A stretch of 64,000 bases of DNA from Methylomarinum vadi (GCF_000733935.1 NZ_JPON01000001.1:3234501-3298500); one strand, 5' to 3'; positions 10,852 through 20,455 are shown, counted from the stretch's first letter. A program made the numbers and translations. Notes: generated by a model from the letters alone, not told the origin.

Positions 10852-13716
10852 ATGTATGCTTGGCGGCAGAAGTTATTTCATCTCATTCTGATTGGGGCCA
10901 CAGCCCTCTCTTACCAGTCGTCGGCCTGGGCCGGCAGAAACGGCATGCGTTGGGACAAAACGCCCGACGCCTTTCAATTTGTCGACCAGACCGATGTGCC
11001 CTTGTCGACGCTGATCGACGCCAATACCATCACCGTCAGCGGTATTAATACCTCGATATCGGTCGCGATCAGCGGTGGCGAATATTCGATCAATGGCGGT
11101 GCGTTTACCAGCGCTTCAAGTAAAGTCAATAATGGCGACAGCATCTCCGTTCGCCAGACTTCTTCCGGTCAATATTCGACGACAACGCATGCCGTCTTGG
11201 ATTTGAATGGCGTCAGCGACAGTTTCGACGTGACGACGCTAGCGAATAGCACCGACACCACTCCTGATACATTTAGTTTTATCGATCAAAGCGATGTTGC
11301 ATTGAATACCTTGGTCGAGTCCAACGCGATCACTGTCGGCGGTATCAATGCGGCAACCACTATCAGCATCGACGGCGGCGAATACGCAATCAACGGCGGC
11401 GCTTATACTTCGACCAGTAGTAGCGTGAACAACGGCGACCAGGTTGTCGTGCGTCAGGCTTCCTCGGCGAATTATGCAACCACGACCCATGCCACCCTGG
11501 CTATCGGCGGTGTCAGCGATACCTTCAGTGTGACAACCTTGGCCGACACCAGCGATAACACGCCCGATGCCTTCAGCTTCATCGATCAAACTGACGTAGC
11601 ATTGAGCACGACTATCGAGTCCAACACGATCACCGTCGGCGGCATCAATACAGCAACCACTATCAGCATCGACGGCGGCGAATACGCGGTTAACGGCGGC
11701 GCTTATACTTCGACCAGTAGTAGCGTGAACAACGGGGACCAAGTTGTCGTGCGTCAGGCTTCCTCGGCGAATTATTCAACCACGACCCATGCCACACTGG
11801 CCATCGGCGGTGTCAGCGATACCTTCAGTGTGACAACCTTGGCCGACACCAGCGATACCACGCCTGATGCCTTCAGTTTCATCGATCAGACGGATGTGGA
11901 ATTGAATACCCTGGTCGAGTCTAATACCATCATGGTCGGCGGTATCAATAGCGCGGCCAGTATCAGCATCAGCGGCGGTGAATACGCGGTCAATGGCGGC
12001 GCCTATATGTCAACCAATGGCAGTGTTAATAATGGCGACCAAGTCACCGTTAGACAAACCTCATCTTCGGGCTATCAAACCACGACCAATACGATGCTGA
12101 CCATCGGCGGCGTCAGCGATATCTTCAGCGTGACGACGCTGGCGGACGCCAACCTGACTTTTCAATTACCGCCGCAGCCGAGCGGTAATGCGAGTTTCAC
12201 TAGCGAGCATTTCTTGGGTTCCGACAACTGCACGATGTGCCATAACGGTTTGAGCGATAATCAGGGCCAGGATGTCTCGATCGAAACCGACTGGTCGGCG
12301 ACGATGATGGCCAATTCCGCCCGCGATCCGTTCTGGAAGGCGAAAGTGCGCACGGAGCTGAACCGCAATCCGCAACTGGCCGATGTCATCAACGACAAAT
12401 GTACCCGTTGCCATGCGCCAATGGCGAATTTCGAAGCGAAAAGCAATAACGAAACGATCGTCGTGCTGGATAACGGTTTCCTGGACGCCAACCATCCGCG
12501 CCACGACGAGGCGATGAACGGCGTCAGCTGTACGCTGTGCCACCAGATTCAGGACGCACCGACCCTGGGCACTCTGGACGGTTTCACCGGCCATTACGAA
12601 ATCGGTAACAACAAGGAAATCTACGGCCCTTATGACAACCTGTTCCCGAACCCGATGATCATGAACACCGGTTATACGCCGATGTACAGCATTCATACCC
12701 AGGAATCGGAATTGTGTTCGACCTGTCATAACCTGAAAACGCCTTATGTCGATGAATTCGGTAACGTGCTGAGCTCGACGCCGGAATCGGAATTCCCGGA
12801 ACAAATGCCGTATTCGGAATGGCTGCACAGCGACTACGCCGGCACGCAAAGCTGTCAGCAATGCCATATGGCACGCGCCAACGGCGTACCGATTTCCAAC
12901 CGGCCGATGTGGCTGTCCGGACGCGATAACTTCGCGATTCACGAATTTGTCGGCGCTAACAAGCTGATGCTGAATATGTTGAACGACAACAAACAACAAC
13001 TGGGCGTACCGTCGAACAACTTCACCGACATCCTGGCAGCGACCGAAGTGATGCTGCAAAGCTCTGCCAACATCGAACTGGTCAGCCAGTCGTTGAATGC
13101 AGGGCAATTGGATTTCACGTTGCAGATCAACAGCCAGACCGGGCATAAATTGCCTAGCGCCTATCCGTCGCGCCGTGCGATCGTGCATGTCACCGTGACC
13201 GATGCGCAAAACACTATCGTGTTCGAATCCGGCAAGGTCAATGCCGACGGCAGCGTGCAAGGCGTCGATGCCGATGTCGATGCGACAGCCTTCGAACCGC
13301 ATTACGATCTGATCACGTCTCCTGATCAGGTGCAGGTCTATGAAGCGATCATGGGCGACAACAACAACGAGGTTACCTACACCTTGTTGCGCGGCATGAG
13401 CTATCTGAAGGACAATCGCCTGTTGCCGGCCGGCTTCAACAAGGCGACGGCGCCGGACGATGTCGCGGTGGCCGGTACGGCTTTCGACGACAACAACTTC
13501 ATCGGCGGCAGCGACCGCATCAGTTATCGCATTGCTGATTTGCCAGCGGGAAGCTATACCGTGCAAGCCGAACTGGTTTACCAAACCCTGGCTTTCGGCT
13601 TCGCCCGCGACTTGTTCGAAGATCCTTCGGCGGAAGTGAACGATTTCAAGAAGATGTATAACGAGTCGACCAACAAATCGACGGTACTGACTTCACTGCA
13701 ATTCGTCGCGCAATAA
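10852..13716 (+). CDS. Secreted five-haem c-type cytochrome with four N-terminal beta repeats
   Basis: 954 residues. A signal peptide covers about residues 1-28 (cleavage near SSAWA). Four tandem modules of exactly 100 residues follow (37-136, 137-236, 237-336, 337-436), each with FxFIDQTDV, ISGGEYxINGG, VNNGD, VRQxSS and GVSDxFxVTTL, resembling bacterial Ig-like surface repeats. Five CxxCH haem sites start at C460, C517, C560, C622 and C668. After them comes a beta domain with GHKLPSAYPSRR, common in multihaem cytochromes. It is probably an outer-surface or periplasmic electron-transfer protein. The ribosome site AGGAGA is just upstream. Its redox partner and whether it is cell-surface exposed are unknown. 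Confidence 0.85.
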   Translation: MYAWRQKLFHLILIGATALSYQSSAWAGRNGMRWDKTPDAFQFVDQTDVPLSTLIDANTITVSGINTSISVAISGGEYSINGGAFTSASSKVNNGDSISVRQTSSGQYSTTTHAVLDLNGVSDSFDVTTLANSTDTTPDTFSFIDQSDVALNTLVESNAITVGGINAATTISIDGGEYAINGGAYTSTSSSVNNGDQVVVRQASSANYATTTHATLAIGGVSDTFSVTTLADTSDNTPDAFSFIDQTDVALSTTIESNTITVGGINTATTISIDGGEYAVNGGAYTSTSSSVNNGDQVVVRQASSANYSTTTHATLAIGGVSDTFSVTTLADTSDTTPDAFSFIDQTDVELNTLVESNTIMVGGINSAASISISGGEYAVNGGAYMSTNGSVNNGDQVTVRQTSSSGYQTTTNTMLTIGGVSDIFSVTTLADANLTFQLPPQPSGNASFTSEHFLGSDNCTMCHNGLSDNQGQDVSIETDWSATMMANSARDPFWKAKVRTELNRNPQLADVINDKCTRCHAPMANFEAKSNNETIVVLDNGFLDANHPRHDEAMNGVSCTLCHQIQDAPTLGTLDGFTGHYEIGNNKEIYGPYDNLFPNPMIMNTGYTPMYSIHTQESELCSTCHNLKTPYVDEFGNVLSSTPESEFPEQMPYSEWLHSDYAGTQSCQQCHMARANGVPISNRPMWLSGRDNFAIHEFVGANKLMLNMLNDNKQQLGVPSNNFTDILAATEVMLQSSANIELVSQSLNAGQLDFTLQINSQTGHKLPSAYPSRRAIVHVTVTDAQNTIVFESGKVNADGSVQGVDADVDATAFEPHYDLITSPDQVQVYEAIMGDNNNEVTYTLLRGMSYLKDNRLLPAGFNKATAPDDVAVAGTAFDDNNFIGGSDRISYRIADLPAGSYTVQAELVYQTLAFGFARDLFEDPSAEVNDFKKMYNESTNKSTVLTSLQFVAQ
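10960..12159 (+). repeat. Four in-frame 300-bp tandem repeats
   Basis: Units start at 10960, 11260, 11560 and 11860, with an exact period of 300 bases. Units two and three are nearly identical at the DNA level (for example across 11401-11556 and 11701-11856), unit four is close and unit one is most diverged. Such a block could gain or lose whole units without a frameshift. Confidence 0.9.
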
Positions 13717-13866
13717 GCCGTTGCAATGAACGGCCGCCAGGGAAGGCGGTCATCCCTGCGCAAATGGATGAAAAGGCGACGGCAGGCTTGACTGGAAAAA
13801 AGGATCATTGAAGATTAAAATGTAATCAGATTCTTACAAGTTGAGCTGGCGGTGGGGGTTCCTAAT

Positions 13867-15261
13867 ATGAGTAATAATACGCTGTTCCAAGAGATACATG
13901 CGGAAATCTATCATAAACGGAATCTGCCGCTTATGAGGGATGTTAGTTTTCTGCTGGCCAGCCATGATCAGCAAATCGTCAATGGGTTTTATCAGACCTT
14001 GACGCAGACGAAGGGCAGTGAACTTTTTTTGACCACCGAGTTGGTCGAATCGCGGCTGAAAAAATCGCTGCGCAATTGGTTGTTGTCACTCTTCGAGTTC
14101 GAGGCTAATCATGAATTCATGCCTTATTTTGAACGCCAACGCACCGTCGGCGAACTGCATGCCCGGGTAAAAATTCCGATGCAATTCGTTAATTTCGCCG
14201 TCGATCATCTGAAACAAGCGCTTTTTACTATCGTGCATCAGCAAGAAACGGATGAGCGTTGCAGCATAAATTTGCTGAATTTTATGCAGCGCGCGATCGA
14301 TCTGGCAGTGATGGTGTTTAATGATGTTTATCTGAATAAGTCCATCAAGCAGGAAAAAATCGAACAGAATTTACGCCATTATTACATCAGCCATAATCTG
14401 GCGATAGAATTCGAACAATCGCGCGCCAATCTGTTGCACTGGTTCCGGGAAATCATCACATTGCTTTATCATCCTTACTCTCACGTGAAGCATCGTCATA
14501 TTGTCCCGCTACGCCAATCGAAATTCGGGTTATGGGTGGATCATCGCGCCAGTTTGCTTTTTTATAACCAAAGCGAAGTGGTGAATTTTCAAAGTAAGCT
14601 CGATGAAATAGACGTAAAGCTGGAATCGGTCATTAGGTTAAGCAAGCAGGGAAACTGGAAGGCACTGGCCGATGAAATCGAACGCATGAATAATTTGATC
14701 TCGGGAGCCGACTGGTTGCTGGAGCGGGTCGCCCGCGAAATCGTTTCGTTGGAAAACAATAAGGATACCTTAACCCGGTTGTTCACCCGGCGTTATTTGC
14801 CGAATATCATTCAGCACGAAATCCGTTATTGTCTCGAACATGATAGCCAGTTGGGAGTGATCATGATCGATATCGACCATTTTAAACGGATCAATGATCG
14901 CTATGGCCACGGCGTCGGCGACACAGTGCTGAGCCAAACGGCGAATCTGTTATCGGGATCGCTGCGAGCCTACGACTATATTTTCCGTTATGGCGGCGAG
15001 GAGTTTCTGGTCATCGTCAACAATACCGATGCGGCCAATTGTCTCACCATCGCCGAAAACCTGAGAAGGAAAGTGGAGCGAAACTCCTTCAGCGATATGC
15101 CGGTCATCAACGAGCCTATCACGATCAGCTTGGGCGTGGCGATTTTCGACCGCCATCCGGATTACGAACAACTCATTAACCACGCCGACCGTGCGCTTTA
15201 TTGCGCCAAGGAAAACGGCAGGAATCGGGTTGAGCTTTATCAACCCGAAACCGTCGCATGA
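13867..15261 (+). CDS. dosC: Globin-coupled diguanylate cyclase, DosC (YddV)-like oxygen sensor
   Basis: 464 residues from ATG 13867; an in-frame GTG at 13852 would add five. Residues 1 to about 160 are a globin sensor: VGELHARVKIP places the proximal haem histidine at residue 98, the same number as in E. coli DosC. A middle domain contains SKFGLWVDH. The C-terminal cyclase has MIDIDHFKRIND and RYGGEEF (active site), with RAYD five residues before GGEEF as the product-inhibition I-site. Expected to make c-di-GMP from two GTP under control of O2 bound to haem. It lies 150 bases after the multihaem cytochrome on the same strand, with no partner phosphodiesterase next to it. Confidence 0.88.
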   Translation: MSNNTLFQEIHAEIYHKRNLPLMRDVSFLLASHDQQIVNGFYQTLTQTKGSELFLTTELVESRLKKSLRNWLLSLFEFEANHEFMPYFERQRTVGELHARVKIPMQFVNFAVDHLKQALFTIVHQQETDERCSINLLNFMQRAIDLAVMVFNDVYLNKSIKQEKIEQNLRHYYISHNLAIEFEQSRANLLHWFREIITLLYHPYSHVKHRHIVPLRQSKFGLWVDHRASLLFYNQSEVVNFQSKLDEIDVKLESVIRLSKQGNWKALADEIERMNNLISGADWLLERVAREIVSLENNKDTLTRLFTRRYLPNIIQHEIRYCLEHDSQLGVIMIDIDHFKRINDRYGHGVGDTVLSQTANLLSGSLRAYDYIFRYGGEEFLVIVNNTDAANCLTIAENLRRKVERNSFSDMPVINEPITISLGVAIFDRHPDYEQLINHADRALYCAKENGRNRVELYQPETVA

Positions 15262-15288
15262 AAGAAAGAGGCTTTTGGGTACGAAGGA

Positions 15289-15687
15289 TCAGTTGCCCGG
15301 CATATTAGCCAGTTCGGCCTCGGCGATCACTTCGATTGCGTTGCCGTCCGGGTCGCGGCAAAACAAAGCCTGCCGGCCGGAAATGCTCAACGTATAAGTG
15401 ACATCGGCTTTGTCAAGCGCCTCTTTAACGGGAGTCAGGTCTTTGACGGTTAAAGCGACATGACGGTCGCGTCCGCCATGGGCCGGGCGGCCGGTGGTCG
15501 GATCGGGATTGTCCAGTTCCAGCAGATGAATTTGTTGCTCGCCGATTTTCAACCAGGCGCCGGGAAAGGGTAGTTTGGGGCGGGCGGTTTGTTGCATGCC
15601 CAGCACGTCGCGATAAAAATGTAACGATTTTTCCGTGTCGGAGACGACCAGGCTGGCATGATGCAGGGTGTATTCGATAGTACTCAT
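15289..15687 (-). CDS. VOC (glyoxalase/bleomycin-resistance) superfamily protein
   Basis: 132 residues, one vicinal-oxygen-chelate domain of two beta-alpha-beta-beta-beta modules. The start is HHASLVVSDTEKSLHFYRDVLG; the metal-ligand candidates are H9, the Glu of HLLELD, the His of DRHVALTV and the Glu of GNAIEVI, as in metal-dependent members. The substrate cannot be read from sequence; lactoylglutathione lyase-like or dioxygenase-like roles are both possible. It is separated by about 30 bases from the hyi stop and could be read with hyi-garR on the same strand. Confidence 0.8.
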   Translation of the reverse strand: MSTIEYTLHHASLVVSDTEKSLHFYRDVLGMQQTARPKLPFPGAWLKIGEQQIHLLELDNPDPTTGRPAHGGRDRHVALTVKDLTPVKEALDKADVTYTLSISGRQALFCRDPDGNAIEVIAEAELANMPGN

Positions 15688-15718
15688 GGTCTGTATTGCC
15701 GGAGTGATAATGTGACGA

Positions 15719-16507
15719 TTATAACGCGCCGTCGCGGTAAGCGCTAAACCAGCCTAAGCTTTCTGCGGTTTTTCCGATGGGGCGATATTCGGCGCCGGTC
15801 CAGCCTTGGTAACAGTATGCTGCAATGATGCTGAAGACTTGTTCGAAATCGCCGTCGCCGGTACCCGGTTGGCCGCGCCCCGGACAATCGGCAAATTGGA
15901 TGTGGCCGATTTTCTCGGAATGTCGGCGCAGGAAATCGCCGCAGTCCTCTCCCATCATCCACATATGATAAAGGTCGTATTGCAGCGCCAGGTTCGGATG
16001 CCGCAATTCGGCCAATATATCGAGCATTTGCCGGCCGTTATGAATGACGAAGCCGGGCATATCCACGGTGTTGACCGCCTCGAACACGGTCTTGATGCCG
16101 ATGGCGGCAAAAGCGTCGGCGGCATAGCGTAAATTGTCTTTGAAAGTCGCCATATATTCGTCCAGGCGCTCGCCGTCGAGGCAGCGCCCCGGCAGCACAT
16201 TGATCACCTCGGGTCGCAATACTTCGGCATATGCCAGCGTTTGTTCGACGGCCTGACGAAACCTGTCCCGTTTATCCGGCACGGCCGCCAAGCCTTCGCC
16301 GCCTTGCAACAAGGTGTCGGCATCGACATTGAACAAGACCAATTTCAAGCGATGGCGCTGCAATTGCTGTTGAATCTGATCGATACTCAGCTCGTAAGGA
16401 AATTGAATTTCGACCGCCTCGAAACCGGCCTCGGCGGCGGCTTGAAAACGCTCCAGCAATGGGACTTCGGTGAACAACAGGCTCAGATTGGCGGTGAAAC
16501 GCAGCAT
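15719..16507 (-). CDS. hyi: Hydroxypyruvate isomerase
   Basis: Interconverts hydroxypyruvate and tartronate semialdehyde. 262 residues from ATG 16507. This start overlaps the garR stop by one base (TGATG) and gives MLRFTANLSLLF, the family's normal N-terminus; a longer reading adds 58 residues that merely read through garR in another frame. AP-endonuclease-2/xylose-isomerase TIM barrel with metal-site segments VFEAVNTVDMPG (Glu), QYDLYHMWMMGED (Asp, His), GHIQFADCPGRGQPG (His) and GAEYRP (Glu). Forms a two-gene unit with garR. Confidence 0.92.
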   Translation of the reverse strand: MLRFTANLSLLFTEVPLLERFQAAAEAGFEAVEIQFPYELSIDQIQQQLQRHRLKLVLFNVDADTLLQGGEGLAAVPDKRDRFRQAVEQTLAYAEVLRPEVINVLPGRCLDGERLDEYMATFKDNLRYAADAFAAIGIKTVFEAVNTVDMPGFVIHNGRQMLDILAELRHPNLALQYDLYHMWMMGEDCGDFLRRHSEKIGHIQFADCPGRGQPGTGDGDFEQVFSIIAAYCYQGWTGAEYRPIGKTAESLGWFSAYRDGAL

Positions 16508-17385
16508 CAGTCTTTTTGGTACAGTTTGATCAGCGTGGCAGGGTCCTGTTCCAGAAAGCCCCCACTTCCATGCAATTGCATCAGTTGCGCGGCCAGCCCC
16601 GACATCGGTATCGCGTTGCCTTGTTGCTGCGCCAATCCCACCGCCATGTTCAGGTCTTTCAATAAGGTCTTGACCCGCCACTTGACCGGTTCGAAGGTGT
16701 CCGTCGCCATTTCCGGGCCGACGATCTGCAACGGCTTAGAGTCGGCGAAGCCGCCGGCCAGCGCCTGGGGGATTTTTTCCGCATCGACCCCGGCCTGTTT
16801 CGCCAACGCCATCATTTCGGCGATCACCAGCACATTGCAACTGACGATCATCTGATTGCAAATCTTCGTGGTTTGCCCGCTGCCGACCGGCCCCATGTGG
16901 GTCAGTTGCTTATACAAAGGCCTTAATACGTCCCGGGCAACGGCGATGTCTTCCGCCTCGCCGCCGGCCATGATCGCCAATGTGCCTTGCTCGGCGCCCG
17001 CCGTGCCGCCCGAGACCGGCGCATCGACCCAACGCATGCCGCAGCTGTCATGTAATTTGCCGGCCAGTTGCCGGGTCGCTTCCGGATCGATGCTGGACAG
17101 GTCGATCAACAGTTTGCCGGCCGCACCGTTGTGCAAGATTTCGTTGTCGACGATCGAAGCGACGACGGCGGTATCGGCCAAACACAGCAGCACGACATCG
17201 GAGGCCCGAACCAGATCGGCGATCGAATAACAGGCCGTCGCGCCGGCCGCGACGACGCTTTCGAGCTTTTCCGGGCTACGGTTCCAGACATTGACCTTAA
17301 AACCGGCCTCCAGCAAACGTAAAGTCATCGGCTTGCCCATCAGGCCGATGCCGATGAAACCGAGGGTATGGCAATTTTCTTGCAT
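16507..17385 (-). CDS. garR: Tartronate semialdehyde reductase (2-hydroxy-3-oxopropionate reductase)
   Basis: NAD(P)H-dependent reduction of tartronate semialdehyde to D-glycerate. About 292 residues from ATG 17385 (GAAGAAAAG just upstream); an in-frame ATG at 17418 adds 11. Rossmann motif GFIGIGLMGKPM, substrate loop DAPVSGGTAGAEQGTLAIMAGG, and the catalytic lysine in GSGQTTKICNQMIV are all present. The gene is directly upstream of hyi. Together they turn hydroxypyruvate into glycerate, which in a one-carbon assimilator could link the serine cycle or glycolate salvage to glycolysis. No glyoxylate carboligase gene is adjacent. Confidence 0.92.
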   Translation of the reverse strand: MQENCHTLGFIGIGLMGKPMTLRLLEAGFKVNVWNRSPEKLESVVAAGATACYSIADLVRASDVVLLCLADTAVVASIVDNEILHNGAAGKLLIDLSSIDPEATRQLAGKLHDSCGMRWVDAPVSGGTAGAEQGTLAIMAGGEAEDIAVARDVLRPLYKQLTHMGPVGSGQTTKICNQMIVSCNVLVIAEMMALAKQAGVDAEKIPQALAGGFADSKPLQIVGPEMATDTFEPVKWRVKTLLKDLNMAVGLAQQQGNAIPMSGLAAQLMQLHGSGGFLEQDPATLIKLYQKD

Positions 17386-17759
17386 CTTTTCTTCGGAAAT
17401 TGTGAAGCTCGTTATCATAGCCGGTAAAGGCGAAAGGCGAAAGGCGAAAGGCGAAAGGCGAAAGGCGAAAGGTTAAGCCTGTGTGTTAGGTTATAATAGT
17501 TACCATAGTTTGTTCCGATGTCGATCGTTCAAATTGCTGAATGGCGTTAATTTGAGGATCAGGGGGCCAATGATCGAGTCGTTTTGGTAAACTATTGAAT
17601 TAAAACTATCCGGACATGTTTATCATGAAAATTTGTATGTTATCCCGTTTAGAACTACGGGGCTTTAAAGATAAAATTGCTTCGATTTACCGGGCTAGTG
17701 TGTAAGATATTCAGACCTGGATAATAACTTTAGCTTTCAAAGGGAATAAGGGCACTGTA
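17386..17759. other. Divergent intergenic region at the left edge of the accessory island
   Basis: 374 bases between garR and the first island gene. It holds the heptamer array (17426-17472); beyond it the sequence turns AT-rich. TATAAT occurs at 17492-17497 within TTATAATAG. I see no RNA gene or conserved frame here. Confidence 0.5.
17426..17472. repeat. Tandem heptanucleotide repeat (AAAGGCG)n
   Basis: 6.7 perfect copies of a 7-base unit immediately upstream of the garR start. A unit of seven would shift any frame through it; here it is non-coding, in the probable promoter/leader of garR-hyi. Confidence 0.97.
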
Positions 17760-18517
17760 GTGTTTAGCAATGAAGAAAAAAAGGCGTTTATCACTAGAAT
17801 TGTTGAAAAATGGTTTTTTCCAGATTTCACAAATAAGCTTACATGGTACGTTGTTACGTTGGGAGCCGGATTCATATTAGTCCCGCAGCCCATAAAACTC
17901 TTTATTATTAACTGGCTTATCAAAGTCTTTAATGTTAATTCAGGTCTTACGCTTAATTTGCCAGATATGGAGGCTAGCACTGATTACAGCATTGGTGTGA
18001 TTCTTGTCTTTATGGCGTTGTCACATAACATAGGCTATAAATATTTTGGATTACAAAAATTAATATTTGAGCACAAGGTTCGCCAGGAGCAGCGCATTGG
18101 AGATTACAAGCTTCTCGAAAAATTCCTAATTGATTTTCCATCAAATTGTGGAAGCGCAATACTACTGAAGGAGCATGACTTCGGAAACTCATTTAATCGC
18201 GAGAAACTAAAGCAACTTGATGAGTTTTATTATCGCTGGAATGGTGCCGAGTATCACTTCATTGATCCAGAATTGACACTAAAAGAAAAGCACTGTACGA
18301 GGGGTGTAAACAGTTTTTGCTCAAGGTAGCAGAATACTCTGGTCCAGTTGGCAGCAGCAACTTTAGCTCAGTTATTCCCGATCATTTACGCGCTGACGAC
18401 TGGAATCTGCCTGATTGGGTTACGAAGCAAATCAAAGAGCTAAATGATATTGCTACAAACCTATTCGAACAGCATCAGGAGTTTGTAACCTTTGCAAGGG
18501 CTAGAATCCAAAGCTAA
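17760..18517 (+). pseudogene. Unknown membrane protein, broken by one frameshift
   Basis: Two frames together read as one protein of about 252 residues. The first (GTG 17760 to 18329) has two membrane segments, near residues 28-52 and 77-97, followed by a charged cytoplasmic helix region (HKVRQEQRIGDYKLLEKF and YYRWNGAEYHF). After 18281-18290 (AAAAGAAAAG) the frame drifts into a stop, while the -1 frame continues smoothly as ALYEGCKQFLLKVAEYSGPV to the TAA at 18515-18517. Loss of one A in that run explains it, either a real mutation or a read error. I do not recognise the family. AT-rich compared with garR and ggt. First gene of a three-gene cluster. Confidence 0.7.
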
Positions 18518-19072
18518 CAAGCGTAAGACCAAGTGTATTTTAATACCGAGACTTCCGATAGGAACACATTTAAATGAAAAAGTTAGAAAAACGAAAATCT
18601 CGAATGATCATGGAAATTCGGTATCCCGCGTTGCTCGCTGCATTTGATAGACGTGGAATAGTCCTTGATGAGGTAAGGAGTGAATTTAAGTTAAAAATCG
18701 AGCATTGGAAATGCGAAAGTGTGGCTGTACATTTTGCTGATAATTTTGACGCCACGTCAAAACAGATCCTAGTGGATCACTTGCGCTCTTTCATTATGTA
18801 TGAAGACCCGGCTACAGAAGGTGAGTTTAAGGATGACGCTATACGATTCGTTAAGGCGCTAAAAAAGGTATTCCCAAGTGAGCTATCAAATATTGAAAGA
18901 TTAGGCGTCCGACATATAAGTATATTTGAAGCTGATCATCTGAAGAGCTATAGTGATGCATTGTCGCTCGTGATGAAAAAGTATTTTCAAAGTAACCTTC
19001 CGATATCGATAAAACCAAATGACTGTAGAGCAACCTTTGTACATGACAATGGCATGCTGACCGTTGGCCCAA

Positions 19073-20455
19073 GAGCTATTGTCAAATCTGGTGTATAGAA
19101 GAGAATCAAGCGGCGTCCTGTTTTTGATCTCCCGTTTGTTTAATACCGTCGACGAATTTCACGCCGGTAATCACATCGGCTAAATGTTTATAGCCCCTAA
19201 GCCGAAACCATCTTCTCTGGGCTGTTTCGATCAGTTTAAACGCCATCGCCAACGTGGTTATCCGGCTGCCGCAATTCTTGGTCTTAGTCGTTCTCAATCT
19301 CACCGTAGCAAAGACGGACTCGATCGGGTTGGTCGTTCGAATATGCTGCCAGTTTTCAGCAGGATAATCATAAAATGCCAACATCGAGGCTTTGTCTTTT
19401 GCCAAGCATTCCATAGCCTTCGGGTATTTCGGACTAAACCGTTCGAGGCAGTGATCAAAGGCTTGATAGGCCGCCTCCCGCGTCTCGGCTTGCCAGATAT
19501 TGTGCAACGCCTCTTTAACCTTGGGTTGCATGGCTTTGGGCAATTTCTCCAGTACATTGGCTGTCTTATGCACCCAACAGCGTTGCTGGTCGGTCTGCGG
19601 CCAAAGCTTAGCGACGGCTTTCCAGAAACCGAGAGCGCCATCTCCAATCGCTAATTTCGGGTCCGTAGAGAGGCCACGCTGCCTTAAATCCATCAACACC
19701 TCTTCCCAGCTCGCAGCCGATTCCCGGTAGCCATCGACTAAGGCGATGAGTTCTTTGCGCCCCGTTTCATCGGAACCAATGATGACTAGTAGACAGAGTC
19801 GATCATCCATTCTGACGTTGCTGTAAATACCATCGGCCCAGACATACACATATCGTTTATTACTCAGATCCCGACGCGTCCAGTCCCGATAGTGATGCTC
19901 CCAATCCTGCTTGAGCCGACTGATCGTCGCAGCGGATAAGCCAGGAGCGTCCGATCCCAATAGGTGTTTTAAGGTCTCCGGGAAATCTCCCGTCGAGATT
20001 CCTCGCAAATACAGCCAAGGCAGAAATTCCTCGATGTTCTTGCTTCGCTTCAAATATGGCGGCACCAAGCGACTGTTAAACTTGATCCCCGAACCGGATC
20101 GATCCCGAACCTTCGGGACTTTGACTTCAATATCACCCAGCCCTGTTTGAATTGAACGTTCAGGCAAATAACCATTTCTAACGACCGCTGCCTTACCTTC
20201 GTCGGTCTTCAGCCCGCTATGCTGATCAATAAAGGCTTTTACTTCCGCTTCAATCGCTACCTCCAGCATTTTACGGGCACCGTCTCGCAACACTTCTTGC
20301 AACGGATCATTTTGCTCTAGCTTATTCAGGTTGATGACATTACTATGTACCATGGTGGTGTTTCCTTCTCGTTTGGTGGTTGATCTGGCGAGATCTTAGC
20401 CAAACAGGTTACACCGCTTTCTTCTCAAGTCATACACCAGAAATGATCATAGCTC
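19073..20455 (-). mobile_element. IS256-family insertion sequence, complete
   Basis: 1383 bp. Terminal inverted repeats start GAGCTAT at 19073 and, on the other strand, at 20455; over the first 24 positions 20 match, including a shared TCTGGTGTAT. The 9-bp direct repeat TTGGCCCAA flanks it (19064-19072 and 20456-20464), a size compatible with this family (8-9 bp). One transposase gene fills the element. Intact ends, intact gene and a perfect duplication indicate recent insertion. Confidence 0.95.
19106..20353 (-). CDS. IS256-family (Mutator-type) DDE transposase
   Basis: 415 residues, full length for the family. The N-terminal part has the helix-turn-helix region with VRNGYLPERSIQTGLGDIEVKVPKVRDR; the catalytic core shows the first Asp in YVWADGIYSNVR, the second in AIGDGALGFWKAV, the family CWVHKTANVLEKLP motif, and the Glu in TTNPIESVFATVRLRT. 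No frameshift or missing motif, so it is probably active. Transcribed opposite to the gene it interrupts. Confidence 0.96.
   Translation of the reverse strand: MVHSNVINLNKLEQNDPLQEVLRDGARKMLEVAIEAEVKAFIDQHSGLKTDEGKAAVVRNGYLPERSIQTGLGDIEVKVPKVRDRSGSGIKFNSRLVPPYLKRSKNIEEFLPWLYLRGISTGDFPETLKHLLGSDAPGLSAATISRLKQDWEHHYRDWTRRDLSNKRYVYVWADGIYSNVRMDDRLCLLVIIGSDETGRKELIALVDGYRESAASWEEVLMDLRQRGLSTDPKLAIGDGALGFWKAVAKLWPQTDQQRCWVHKTANVLEKLPKAMQPKVKEALHNIWQAETREAAYQAFDHCLERFSPKYPKAMECLAKDKASMLAFYDYPAENWQHIRTTNPIESVFATVRLRTTKTKNCGSRITTLAMAFKLIETAQRRWFRLRGYKHLADVITGVKFVDGIKQTGDQKQDAA

Noticed and set aside
12166..13584. A 472-codon leftward open frame opposite the cytochrome
   Set aside because: The plus strand carries five haem motifs in frame; the minus frame shows no family and rare-residue composition.
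16508..16681. An N-terminal extension of 58 residues on hydroxypyruvate isomerase
   Set aside because: It lies wholly within garR in another frame; the family start MLRFTANLS coincides with the TGATG overlap.
18281..18290. Programmed -1 frameshift in the first cluster gene
   Set aside because: AAAAGAAAAG does not form an X XXY YYZ heptamer in the original phase and no obvious stimulatory hairpin or internal ribosome site follows.
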